The notes below the pieces were generated by a model that did not search any database, had not been told where the DNA came from, and saw only the letters and a program-made list of their open reading frames with translations. 9,979 nt of DNA from NCBI GenBank assembly GCA_964610205.1, contig CAZSVI010000133.1:1-9979 (forward strand). The letters run 5' to 3'. Below are positions 1 through 7,200 of this stretch, piece after piece. How positions within the stretch are numbered: position 1 is the stretch's first letter; the number at the start of each line of letters is the position of its first letter. A program made the translations under genes and the position numbers. Source of the DNA: CAZSVI01 sp964610205 (GTDB lineage Bacteria > Bacillota > Clostridia > DSM-8532).

Positions 1-55
1 AGCTTTTATTTCAGGCTGTTTTCAATGGAGGAAATCATATCAATGGTTTTACAAA

Positions 56-130
56 GCCGTTTTTTTGCAGAATTTGCGCGAAAAACTGAATCGAAAATCT
101 GCATACCCGACTTTCCGAGCGCACTCCTAG
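56..130. repeat. Direct repeat, left copy (about 75 bp)
   Basis: This stretch matches 9903-9976 in the same orientation. I count five or six substitutions and one extra T in a T-run (7 versus 6). The centre, positions 91-118, is identical in both copies. Inside is an imperfect inverted repeat, TGCAGAATTT (66-75) and AAAATCTGCA (94-103), 9 of 10 pairs with an 18-base loop. It lies just beyond the 3' end of the glycosidase-like gene, so the two copies bracket the gene block. It has no T-run after the hairpin on either transcript strand in the position expected for a terminator. It may be a dispersed intergenic repeat or a duplication footprint. The match is certain; the function is unknown. Confidence 0.85.
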
Positions 131-200
131 TGGTTATTATCCATAGTAATGTTTGGTGATCATAGAGGTGGGGCAGAAGCTATCCTAAGGCCTCGCTGCA

Positions 201-2240
201 TTATTCTTTCTTCTGAGGTGTATGGTCAAACAGAATACAAAAAAGAGAATTGGAATCAAGTTCATGCCTCAGCAAACCGTTTTCTGAATTTAAAATAACC
301 GATTGCCAGTTGAAGTCAAAGCACAGGATTTGCTTTGTACTTTCAGGCACAACCAGTTTTACCATTCCGTTTCCATCCGGTTGGGGATTTCCGGCCAAAA
401 CCATGCTGCGTCCATCCTCCAGTTTCCAGCATGTCGCATCGCACCCGTCCGAAATATCAGAAATCATCAAATCGTCCAGAAAACGGGCTTGCTTGATCAA
501 TGGCTGCAAATGTCTGCGAAAGGCCAGAGCTTTTTTTGCGTAGGTATGGTATTCACCGCTCTCCTTTTTTAACCTGGTGGTTATTCCCATCCAAAGCACA
601 CTGCCAAGTAAAATGGCTCTGTGCATGTCTTTATAAAACCAGAGTATTCTTTGTTTTTCATCCGTTTCCCAACTCCTGGGATTTACCATATTTAAATGGA
701 CAAATTCAGGGAATGTATATTTGAATACATTGTAGAATTCGTCATATGGAGCGCCGTTCCAGGTCAGGTTTCCCCAGACAAATCCTGCGTAAATGTCGCC
801 GCAGTTCTCTGTCATCAAATATGCGTTTTCGTTGTATTCACGAAGCCGTTTCAGCAGTTCTTTCAAGATATTAACATAACCGTTGTTGAATTCACCTGTA
901 TTATCGTGGCTATGTTCCGTGCTGTAACAGGAAAACGGTTCGGCAGACGCGAGTTGGTCCAGATATATCCCGTCGCATCCATAAGCTTTCATGGCAAACT
1001 CCGCCGTATCGATAAGGTAATCCCTCCATAAATTATCCGAAGGGCAGTTAACCGTAAAATGGGCAGGGCCATATACCTCCTCAATCATATTTCCGCTTTC
1101 ATCGCGGATTGCCATTTTTTGGCCTACCGTAAAATGAAAATCCGATTTTAAATCAAAAATCCTTGCATTTATATAAAGGGTTGAAAAACCTCCATTTTTT
1201 CTGATGTACTCCAGCCCCCTGCGGAATTCCATTGCACTTCCCAATTCCATGTCCGGATAATATTCGGGATAAAATGAATCAAATCCGCTCCGATTCCAGC
1301 TCGCGATGAATATATGGCGGATACCCCAGCTTTTGCCTGCCTCATAAAGCTTTGGTATATCTTCAAAACGATTTTCGATTTTTTCGATCCGCTTAAAGTT
1401 ATAACACTGGTTTAGGGCGTATTCATCGGACAAAAATCCGGGATTGTTGTTAACATCAAGATATGGTGTTATATAGCCGCGGTATAGGCTGGCGCCATAA
1501 TGCCAGTCTCCACAACTAACAGCAATAACATAATCACCGGTATGATATTGCTCCCCCATACGGATTCTATGATATTTACGAAAAGCAAAACCCATCCAGG
1601 GTTTTTCCGGGTTTCCGCTTGTTTCAGCGATTACCCCGGTAACGGGGAAAAGAGGATCATGGCTTCCGATATAAAGGCCGTTTTCTTTATCGTAGTAGTA
1701 CATCCAACTCATCGAAGCGAGTCCGCAATAGTTGATTTCGCGTCTGAAATAATCTTCATAGGGTACACTGGCCGCACGCCAGAATTTTTTTCTTCCGCAG
1801 CCATACCTGTTGACAGGATTCACTGTCCGTTCACCTGCGTGGTGTGGAAATATAATGATATCATCTGTATAATCCTTGCCGAGATAAATGCCTCCAACAC
1901 GCGGATACAGTGTTTCAACGATTTCAGATGTATCCTTGTTATCAATAAAGGCCGAAAAAATAAGCTTATTATCTTCAGCCCAAACGGTTAAATCCACCTC
2001 CACGGGTCTGCCGCCAAACTCCTCATACCGAATATGCAAGGTGTTTTCCTCCTGCCAAATGAAAGGAACCCCAGGAAGCAGTTCAATCTTTTTCGCTTCT
2101 TCCATTGCATACAAACTAATGATTGGTCCGTGAGGCAAGGTTTTAATATAGTTATCTCCGGTAAACAGATTCTTAATTACTGAGAAATTATTCAGGCGGC
2201 TATCGAATACCGCGCTGAAGGCAGTTGTTTTAAGTTCCAT
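201..2240 (-). CDS. Putative cytoplasmic glycoside hydrolase, DUF6259-like
   Basis: A 679-residue protein that resembles the DUF6259 family of glycosidase-like proteins. Residues about 1-265 look like a beta-rich N-terminal domain. Residues about 275-580 look like a TIM barrel, and about 585-679 a C-terminal beta domain. Candidate acidic catalytic residues are D428 in GIYLDQL and E478 in LMTENCGD, both at the ends of hydrophobic strands as in retaining barrel glycosidases; this is inference from pattern, not proven. There is no signal peptide or membrane segment, so it should act in the cytoplasm on imported sugar. The start is supported by AGGAG seven bases upstream of the ATG. It is the last gene of the cluster, 74 bp after the second SIS gene, which fits a role in opening the imported glycan. 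Substrate unknown. I see no convincing terminator in 131-200. Confidence 0.85.
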   Translation of the reverse strand: MELKTTAFSAVFDSRLNNFSVIKNLFTGDNYIKTLPHGPIISLYAMEEAKKIELLPGVPFIWQEENTLHIRYEEFGGRPVEVDLTVWAEDNKLIFSAFIDNKDTSEIVETLYPRVGGIYLGKDYTDDIIIFPHHAGERTVNPVNRYGCGRKKFWRAASVPYEDYFRREINYCGLASMSWMYYYDKENGLYIGSHDPLFPVTGVIAETSGNPEKPWMGFAFRKYHRIRMGEQYHTGDYVIAVSCGDWHYGASLYRGYITPYLDVNNNPGFLSDEYALNQCYNFKRIEKIENRFEDIPKLYEAGKSWGIRHIFIASWNRSGFDSFYPEYYPDMELGSAMEFRRGLEYIRKNGGFSTLYINARIFDLKSDFHFTVGQKMAIRDESGNMIEEVYGPAHFTVNCPSDNLWRDYLIDTAEFAMKAYGCDGIYLDQLASAEPFSCYSTEHSHDNTGEFNNGYVNILKELLKRLREYNENAYLMTENCGDIYAGFVWGNLTWNGAPYDEFYNVFKYTFPEFVHLNMVNPRSWETDEKQRILWFYKDMHRAILLGSVLWMGITTRLKKESGEYHTYAKKALAFRRHLQPLIKQARFLDDLMISDISDGCDATCWKLEDGRSMVLAGNPQPDGNGMVKLVVPESTKQILCFDFNWQSVILNSENGLLRHELDSNSLFCILFDHTPQKKE

Positions 2241-2277
2241 GAATAGCTCCTATTAATATTTTATCAAAACTCCAGGA

Positions 2278-2299
2278 CCCCCACTTTTATAAGCGGAGG
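2278..2299 (-). other. Intercistronic RNA hairpin
   Basis: In the minus-strand transcript CCUCCGCUU and AAGUGGGGG can pair through nine positions, two of them G-U, around an AUAA loop. It sits between the second SIS gene and the glycosidase-like gene. No T-run follows it, so it does not look like an intrinsic terminator. It could protect the upstream mRNA from 3' decay or mark a processing site. The pairing is seen; the role is inference. Confidence 0.4.
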
Positions 2300-2314
2300 A
2301 TTCTGATTTATAAA

Positions 2315-3055
2315 TTAGTATCCTGATTTTTCATAATTTTCAAGGGCTTCACCGTTGATACGTGCTGCGTCAGGCATGTGGTTCGAGATGTAGCAGCTTG
2401 GTTTTAACCCTTTCTCAAGTAATTTTTCCACTACTGCGGTCTGAAGCGCCCACATCAGATAACCGCCGCCGATACCGCTTGAGGGACAGATGCTCTGACC
2501 CAATTGGGGAACATTGACGAGGGTATCACCATAGCCGGCGCAATTATCCAGGCAGAAGGTGCAGGCTTCAAAAAGGCGTTTTCCAGTGGGATGCTTGCCG
2601 GTCAGGCGTTTTGAATAATCCACCGAAGTGATTGCAATTGTAAGGCATCCCATTTCATTCGCTTTTAAAGCCAGATCCACAGGGAAATAATTGTAACCTG
2701 ATACGGAGCTAATGATAATAACGTCACCGGCCAGGATATTTGCCCTTCCAAGAACATAATCGGCAAAGCCTGGAATACCGTCGTATCCGGTGACGCCCCT
2801 TGAGGCGGAAGGCCGGTAACGCACGGGATTGTTAATTTCACAAGTGATTTTGACAGGTTTTAAAGCCATCATACCTCCTGTTCGACCAACACATTCATGC
2901 ATCAACATATGACCGGTATCCATGATATGCCATGCCGCACCCTGTGCCAGCCTGTCGGCAACGGCCGCGCCGGTTTCTTCCAGAACGCTGTGCTGTGTTG
3001 TTTCGATTTCGGCAAGCACCTTTTTCATACTATGAAAATACTCATCCATTAACAT
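2315..3055 (-). CDS. SIS-domain phosphosugar-binding protein, divergent paralogue
   Basis: A 246-residue SIS (sugar isomerase) domain protein of the SIS_2/UPF0309 type, related to the product of 4027-4794. Shared landmarks are DTGHMLMHE (46-54), the phosphosugar loop SSVSG (116-120), AITSVDYSKR (141-150), KHPTGKRL (154-161) and a DN...GYGD segment (170-177). It departs from the paralogue where that one reads TGHSHM and SSNSG, so substrate or activity may differ. Residues 66-106 are also rebuilt: the NPILESDLMLHKGA segment of the paralogue is absent. The ATG at 3055 overlaps the kinase stop (ATGTTAA) and has GGTGA six bases upstream; a second in-frame ATG at 3049 would give a TAATG junction. 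The overlap implies translational coupling to the kinase. Likely role is isomerisation or lysis of a sugar phosphate, reaction unknown. Confidence 0.85.
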   Translation of the reverse strand: MLMDEYFHSMKKVLAEIETTQHSVLEETGAAVADRLAQGAAWHIMDTGHMLMHECVGRTGGMMALKPVKITCEINNPVRYRPSASRGVTGYDGIPGFADYVLGRANILAGDVIIISSVSGYNYFPVDLALKANEMGCLTIAITSVDYSKRLTGKHPTGKRLFEACTFCLDNCAGYGDTLVNVPQLGQSICPSSGIGGGYLMWALQTAVVEKLLEKGLKPSCYISNHMPDAARINGEALENYEKSGY

Positions 3056-4011
3056 TGTAAATCACCCGCTTTATAATGCATTAAATTATTTATTAATTTA
3101 TTATTTTCAATTTGAATATGCGCCTGTTCTGTAAGAAGACACAGCGCCGCGCCAAGTATAGGTTCATACATGGAGGGTTTCCATATAAGGGTAGGGCAGG
3201 TTGTTTCCAGAGCTGTCCTGAAGAAATTGATAAACAGCGGACCGATATGGGTTACTCCGCCGGTTAACGCTACCGGTAAGCAAAAATCCCGTAAACGTCC
3301 GGCAACCGTCATCACGTCAGTCATTAAGGCATAAGCGGCACGTTCCAGAATTTCCAACGCATATGGGTCATTCTGACACGCGGCCTGCGCGACGATGGGG
3401 CATAAACCTGATACGAGTTCACGCCCGTATCCCGACTGATAGGCAGAATGCCGGATGGATTCTATATCAGGCGCATGCAGATATGCAAGAACCAATTCTT
3501 CCAGTTTTGTGCCGGATATCTGATTATCCTGCAGCCAGGCAAGTTTTTCAAGGCACAGTATTCCGATATGGTATCCGCTCCCCTTGTCACCGAATAGCGG
3601 CCCCCAGCCACCGCTTTTAGCTTCCCGTCCATCCCTTGTTCTACCTGCGGCAAAGGAACCTGTACCGCTTAATACGGCAATACCAAATGGCTGTCCCAAT
3701 GCGGCGTAAAATGCGCTTTTTTCATCCCCCTCTATGAAAACCTCCTGCCCAAGCTTCTGAACGATATACTCTTTACAGGACCTGAATCCGGGGATGAAAA
3801 GCATGGTTTTATCAATACCTGAAGGAGAAAGGCCTGCTTTTTTCAAACAGGATTCGACTCCCTCCAAAACACGTGTGACACTGCCTTCAGTTCTGAAAAA
3901 GTATGCGCTTGTGCCGCCTCTGCGGGCATATGCCAAAGGAGTTCCATCATCACGGAATATTAAAAACTCTGTTTTGGATCCTCCTCCGTCGCAAACCAAA
4001 TAAGCTGCCAT
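3049..4011 (-). CDS. BadF/BadG/BcrA/BcrD-family sugar kinase (N-acetylglucosamine kinase-like)
   Basis: A 320-residue member of the ASKHA fold BadF group that includes eukaryotic NAGK and clostridial MurK. Visible motifs are the first phosphate loop DGGGSKTE (8-15), the second phosphate loop SGTGS (115-119), the signature GGWGPLFGDKGSGYHIG (134-150), and the adenosine motif ALTGGV (248-253). D96 in EGDEKSA is the candidate general base by analogy with the family. It should phosphorylate an amino sugar such as GlcNAc, GlcN or MurNAc with ATP in the cytoplasm; which one cannot be told here. The ATG is preceded by GGAGG at nine bases, and that SD overlaps the stop of the upstream SIS gene 15 bp away. 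Its 3' end overlaps the next SIS gene. A badF-type activating ATPase role is unlikely because no dehydratase or iron-sulfur partner is nearby. Confidence 0.9.
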   Translation of the reverse strand: MAAYLVCDGGGSKTEFLIFRDDGTPLAYARRGGTSAYFFRTEGSVTRVLEGVESCLKKAGLSPSGIDKTMLFIPGFRSCKEYIVQKLGQEVFIEGDEKSAFYAALGQPFGIAVLSGTGSFAAGRTRDGREAKSGGWGPLFGDKGSGYHIGILCLEKLAWLQDNQISGTKLEELVLAYLHAPDIESIRHSAYQSGYGRELVSGLCPIVAQAACQNDPYALEILERAAYALMTDVMTVAGRLRDFCLPVALTGGVTHIGPLFINFFRTALETTCPTLIWKPSMYEPILGAALCLLTEQAHIQIENNKLINNLMHYKAGDLQC

Positions 4012-4026
4012 GATTTTCTACCTCCA

Positions 4027-4794
4027 TCAGCATAAAGCCTTGATACGTCCGCAGTATTCCTGAATGGCGTTATTGTTGAATTCGTAACCTCCGGGTACAT
4101 TGGCGCTTTTAAAAATAGGCGGAAATTTCCCTTCCCCGAGATAATGATTCACAACTTTCAGAACAATCCGCTGAGCGATGAACAGGCTGCCGAAGGTCGA
4201 TGCCCCACCGGTTAACTGGCCGGTTTCAGGGATTTCCAGAAGGCCGTCACCCATAGGTGTATGATTATCAATCACAATATCACTTACCTGATAAAGCTTC
4301 TTTCCATCAGGATGTCTTGATTCAAGCTTTTTCGATATTTCTACCGAAGTTATGCCAACTACCACAGCTCCAATTTTCTTAACGAATAAAGCAGCCTCAA
4401 CAGGTACTGTATTTATACCCGAATTAGAGGATATGATAACAGTATCACCCTTTTCTATATTTGCCTTTAGAAGAACTTCCGAGGCTTTTCCAGGGCATCG
4501 TTCCAGAATGGTGGATGTAATGGCTCCCTTATGCAGCATCAAATCGCTTTCCAGGATTGGATTCACCGGAATCAAACCTCCGCTGCGGTAGAACATTTCC
4601 TCCACAATCATATGGGAATGCCCTGTTGAAAACACATGCAGCAGCCCTCCGTTCTTAACGGAATGATATGTTGCCTCCGCTGCTCTTGCGATTGCCCCGG
4701 CTTCTTCCCGTTCAATGGTTTCAAGCATTTCACAGATTCGAGTAAAATATGCATTGTCATTTATTTTCTGTACGTTATTCATGCTTATATTCAT
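4027..4794 (-). CDS. SIS-domain sugar isomerase-like protein (UPF0309/SIS_2)
   Basis: A 255-residue SIS-domain protein with a canonical pattern: helical N-terminus, FSTGHSHM (55-62), FYRSGGLIPVNPILE (68-82), LMLHKGA (85-91), the phosphosugar loop SSNSG (122-126), GITSVEISKKL (147-157), SRHPDGKKL (159-167) and DNHTPMGDG (176-184). The family binds sugar phosphates; members often sit with sugar ABC transporters and kinases, but the reaction is not firmly established. It lacks the features of MurNAc-6-P etherase (MurQ), which is longer. The first ATG directly abuts AAAGGG, which is too close; a second ATG at 4782 (residue 5) has that SEQUENCE 12 bases upstream, so the true start is uncertain by four residues. 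It begins the catabolic block after a terminator-like hairpin and is 15 bp from the kinase gene. Confidence 0.88.
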   Translation of the reverse strand: MNISMNNVQKINDNAYFTRICEMLETIEREEAGAIARAAEATYHSVKNGGLLHVFSTGHSHMIVEEMFYRSGGLIPVNPILESDLMLHKGAITSTILERCPGKASEVLLKANIEKGDTVIISSNSGINTVPVEAALFVKKIGAVVVGITSVEISKKLESRHPDGKKLYQVSDIVIDNHTPMGDGLLEIPETGQLTGGASTFGSLFIAQRIVLKVVNHYLGEGKFPPIFKSANVPGGYEFNNNAIQEYCGRIKALC

Positions 4795-4874
4795 CCCTTT
4801 CGTCCCACTCGAGCAGCAATAGCCCTGATTTATCCTTTGCTCTGGTGGTAATTATGTCTTTTAAGTATTCGGTT

Positions 4875-4943
4875 AAAATAAAAATGCGGGAAGCGGTTTC
4901 TTCTTCCGGTGCGTCAGCGTTTGCCGTTTATACGCTTCCCGCA
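4875..4943 (-). terminator. Terminator-like hairpin with long loop, possible attenuator
   Basis: On the minus strand TGCGGGAAGCG (4933-4943) and CGCTTCCCGCA (4885-4895) form a perfect 11-bp stem, followed at once by TTTTTATTTT. This is an intrinsic-terminator layout but with a 37-base loop. The loop offers a competing stem: AGCGT (4932-4936) can pair with ACGCT (4916-4920), and this would block the terminator arm. It lies about 55 bases after the binding-protein stop and before the first SIS gene, so it may lower expression of the catabolic genes relative to the binding protein. Stem and T-run are seen; regulation is inference. Between it and the SIS start (4795-4874) I find no convincing promoter. 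Confidence 0.7.
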
Positions 4944-4951
4944 GTTATCCC

Positions 4952-4968
4952 TTTACCGTACCGGTAAA
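4952..4968 (-). other. Short hairpin after the binding-protein gene
   Basis: TTTACCG and CGGTAAA form a perfect 7-bp inverted repeat around three bases. In the minus-strand transcript it lies 31 bases after the binding-protein stop codon and just ahead of the terminator-like stem. No T-run follows. It could act as a 3' stabilising hairpin for the transport mRNA, or as a small operator in DNA. Confidence 0.4.
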
Positions 4969-4999
4969 ATGAGTAATGTATCAGGCGCTTATTGGATGC

Positions 5000-6292
5000 C
5001 TACTTTGTGAGGATGGATGAACTCTGTTCATCCACTCGGGAGGCAAACGCATCAGGTGTGACCGCACCTGCCCACAAAGCTTCACATTCCTTTACAAACA
5101 TGGTCTGAAAAGCGGAACCATTAATGTGTACCGGATAGGGTACGGCAGTTTTCAAAGCTTCTACAAAATACTTGTTGTAAGGTTTCGCAGCTTCAAATTC
5201 CTTTGTATCAACCATTGTAGTGGCAGGAAGCCCAAAATTCATATCCAGCGCTATTTGCTGTCCTTCTTTCCCGGACAGGAATTCAACTACCCTCCAGGAC
5301 AAATCAGGCTTCTTTGCTGTTTTAGGTATAACCCATGTATTTACAAAAGAGGATGTCTTGCTTATTCCCTTCACGTAAGGTACCGGCAGTACTGTAAACT
5401 CCGTATCATTAGCGTCAAAATTGGAGGCTGTGGAAAGAGAACCGATCTGCATGGCGACTTTATTGGCCATAAAGGGGGCAAGTTCACTGTCTCCAAACTG
5501 GGCAGCCTGTGCGGCAGTCGGACAGACCTTGTATGTATTACACAGGTCGTACATATACTGAACTGCTTCCTTCGTGTTGGTATCTGTTGTAAATACACTG
5601 TTTTTACCATCATCGGAGTACATTTTTCCACCAAAAGCAGCGATCAAAGCAAAGGTTTGATCGGTGTAATTTTTCCAGTAATATCCCCATTGAGCATTTG
5701 TTCCGCTTCCTTTTGTCAGCATTTTAGCGAGGTCGGTAAATTCATCAATGGTCCATGTGTCTGCGGGAATGTTGATACCGGCGTCATTAAACATTTTTGT
5801 GTTGAGATACATAACCTTGGGTGTAACGTCCCGGGCGGCGGCATACATAACGCCATCTACCATTGTAGCGTTTTTTACTACGGGATACAGCGCGTCGAGA
5901 TATTCCTTGCCGGCCAGATTATCCAGTGGCAGCAGCAAGCCGGATAACGCATAACGTGGAACCTGATCCATCGCCAGCATCATCACATCAGGAATTTCAC
6001 CGCCTGCCAGCTTGGTAATCATAGTGTCGGCATATTTACTGGGTATGGTAATGAAATCCAAGGTGATATCCGAATTTGCAGCCTCAAAATCCGCTTCCAT
6101 TTTCTGTAGATGGCTGAATTTTGTAATATCCCACCAGGTGTACACCTTTATCGAAGCAGGTTCAGCGGGTTTTGAAGAACTCGTCGGTGTATCGGAAGAT
6201 GTGGGCGGAGTGAGAGGGTTGCATGCTGTCAGACTCAAAAGAGTCGAAAGCATCAGTACAAGTGTGAGAATTCGCAGGTTTGTTGGTTTCAT
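5000..6292 (-). CDS. Sugar ABC transporter solute-binding lipoprotein (CUT1)
   Basis: A 430-residue extracellular solute-binding protein of the SBP_bac_1 type. The N-terminus has a positive start, a hydrophobic stretch (residues 8-21) and lipobox LTAC with the lipidated cysteine at 24. A Ser/Thr/Pro-rich linker follows to about residue 46, then the binding domain opens with IKVYTWWDITKF. It should be anchored to the outer face of the membrane and hand a mono- or oligosaccharide to the two permeases encoded just upstream. Length is usual for CUT1 binding proteins. The start has GGAGG eight bases upstream. A 52-bp gap separates it from the second permease gene and a terminator-like structure follows it. 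The ligand cannot be read from sequence; tryptophans near the N-terminus agree with sugar stacking. Confidence 0.93.
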   Translation of the reverse strand: MKPTNLRILTLVLMLSTLLSLTACNPLTPPTSSDTPTSSSKPAEPASIKVYTWWDITKFSHLQKMEADFEAANSDITLDFITIPSKYADTMITKLAGGEIPDVMMLAMDQVPRYALSGLLLPLDNLAGKEYLDALYPVVKNATMVDGVMYAAARDVTPKVMYLNTKMFNDAGINIPADTWTIDEFTDLAKMLTKGSGTNAQWGYYWKNYTDQTFALIAAFGGKMYSDDGKNSVFTTDTNTKEAVQYMYDLCNTYKVCPTAAQAAQFGDSELAPFMANKVAMQIGSLSTASNFDANDTEFTVLPVPYVKGISKTSSFVNTWVIPKTAKKPDLSWRVVEFLSGKEGQQIALDMNFGLPATTMVDTKEFEAAKPYNKYFVEALKTAVPYPVHINGSAFQTMFVKECEALWAGAVTPDAFASRVDEQSSSILTK

Positions 6293-6321
6293 AAAAATTC
6301 CTCCAATCTATTTTGATAATT

Positions 6322-6339
6322 GCCCTTTCGGGTAAAGGC
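6322..6339 (-). other. Short hairpin before the binding-protein gene
   Basis: In the minus-strand transcript GCCUUU and AAGGGC can pair (one G-U) around six bases; an alternative is a CCC/GGG stem with a GAAA tetraloop. It lies in the 52-bp gap between the second permease and the binding-protein gene. Such hairpins can raise binding-protein mRNA over permease mRNA by 5' protection after processing. The stem is short, so this is weak. Confidence 0.3.
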
Positions 6340-6344
6340 CTGAT

Positions 6345-7196
6345 TTATTTGCCTCCGAAACCGGAACCAACGGAAGTAGACATAAAATGTCTCTGAAACA
6401 GAAGAAATATAATGATAATGGGAATGATGCTCAGAGATGCTCCGGCAAGCAGTACAGCCCAATTTGGCTCCCATTCCTTGAGGTACTTTAATCCTACTGT
6501 CAGTGTCAATTTGTTATAATCATTAATCACAAGCATTGGCCATAAGAATGAGTTCCATATCCCCCGGAAGGAGAGTATTGCCGTTGTCGCTATTGCCGGT
6601 TTTGAGTTAGGCAGTACAATACGGATAAAAACACTTATATGAGAACATCCGTCAATAATTGCTGCATTTTCAAGATCTTTCGGAATACTCAGGAAAAACT
6701 GCCTGAAGAAAAAGATATTGAACGCGTTAGCGCCGGTAAACATGCTTGTAAGAAACAACGCCGTATACGTATTATATAATTTCATGTCTACAATGATTTT
6801 ATAATTCGGTATCAATGTAACATGGCTGGGAATCATCATTGTGGCGATGAATGCAAAAAATAAAACATTCCTGCCCTTAAAGTTGAGCCTTGTTAATGCA
6901 TATGCCGTAATGGAAGCGATGGTTATCATGAAAAACGGAATCGCTACAGATAAAAATATGGAATTAGAAATAAATTTCCCAAACGGAAGAACCTCAAACA
7001 ATCTTTTGTAATTATCCAGCACAAAAGGATTTGGAATAATGTTCAGTGGATTTTCCGAATAAAGCTGGTTCTTAGGTTTAAAGGAAGAAAACAAAGACCA
7101 TATAAAGGGATAAATCATGATGCATCCCAGAAAAACCATAAAAAGATGGTACAAAGAATTTTTCATATTCTGGGTGAGTTTTTTAGCGCTATCCAT
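6345..7196 (-). CDS. Sugar ABC transporter permease, MalG/UgpE-type (CUT1)
   Basis: With the start chosen here, a 283-residue inner-membrane permease with about six hydrophobic segments (about 14-38, 75-101, 108-130, 143-165, 200-223, 247-267). The EAA loop that contacts the ATPase is LENAAIIDGCSHISVFIRIVLP (residues 175-196, with D182, G183 and P196), as usual for CUT1 permeases. A longer ATG at 7220 exists, but it lies inside the upstream permease gene and has no SD, whereas the ATG at 7194-7196 has GAGGGG nine bases upstream. That start leaves four bases after the upstream stop. It pairs with the permease at 7201-8142. No ATP-binding subunit is encoded here, so it probably shares an MsmX/MsiK-type ATPase. 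Confidence 0.92.
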   Translation of the reverse strand: MDSAKKLTQNMKNSLYHLFMVFLGCIMIYPFIWSLFSSFKPKNQLYSENPLNIIPNPFVLDNYKRLFEVLPFGKFISNSIFLSVAIPFFMITIASITAYALTRLNFKGRNVLFFAFIATMMIPSHVTLIPNYKIIVDMKLYNTYTALFLTSMFTGANAFNIFFFRQFFLSIPKDLENAAIIDGCSHISVFIRIVLPNSKPAIATTAILSFRGIWNSFLWPMLVINDYNKLTLTVGLKYLKEWEPNWAVLLAGASLSIIPIIIIFLLFQRHFMSTSVGSGFGGK

Positions 7197-7200
7197 TATG

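Noticed and set aside
66..103. Repeat hairpin as an intrinsic terminator for the glycosidase-like gene
   Set aside because: On the minus strand the hairpin is followed by an A-run rather than a T-run, the stem is AT-rich, and the other copy lies upstream of a gene.
250..2133. Several plus-strand open frames opposite the glycosidase-like gene
   Set aside because: They are antisense shadows of a coherent 679-residue protein and show no ribosome binding sites or domain patterns.
3049..4011. Activator ATPase of a 2-hydroxyacyl-CoA dehydratase or benzoyl-CoA reductase
   Set aside because: The NAGK-type signature GGWGPLFGDKGSG is present, and no dehydratase or iron-sulfur partner gene is nearby.
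4027..4794. MurNAc-6-phosphate etherase (MurQ)
   Set aside because: The protein is a SIS family member next to a BadF kinase, as in murQ-murK pairs, but it is shorter and its motifs match the SIS_2/UPF0309 group instead.
4795..4999. A riboswitch or glmS-type ribozyme in front of the SIS gene
   Set aside because: Beyond the hairpins described, I see no conserved riboswitch core, and the gap is explained by a terminator-like element.
5126..5947. Long plus-strand open frame (273 codons) opposite the binding-protein gene
   Set aside because: It lies wholly antisense to a clear lipoprotein gene, has no Shine-Dalgarno sequence, and its translation is cysteine-rich with no recognisable domain.
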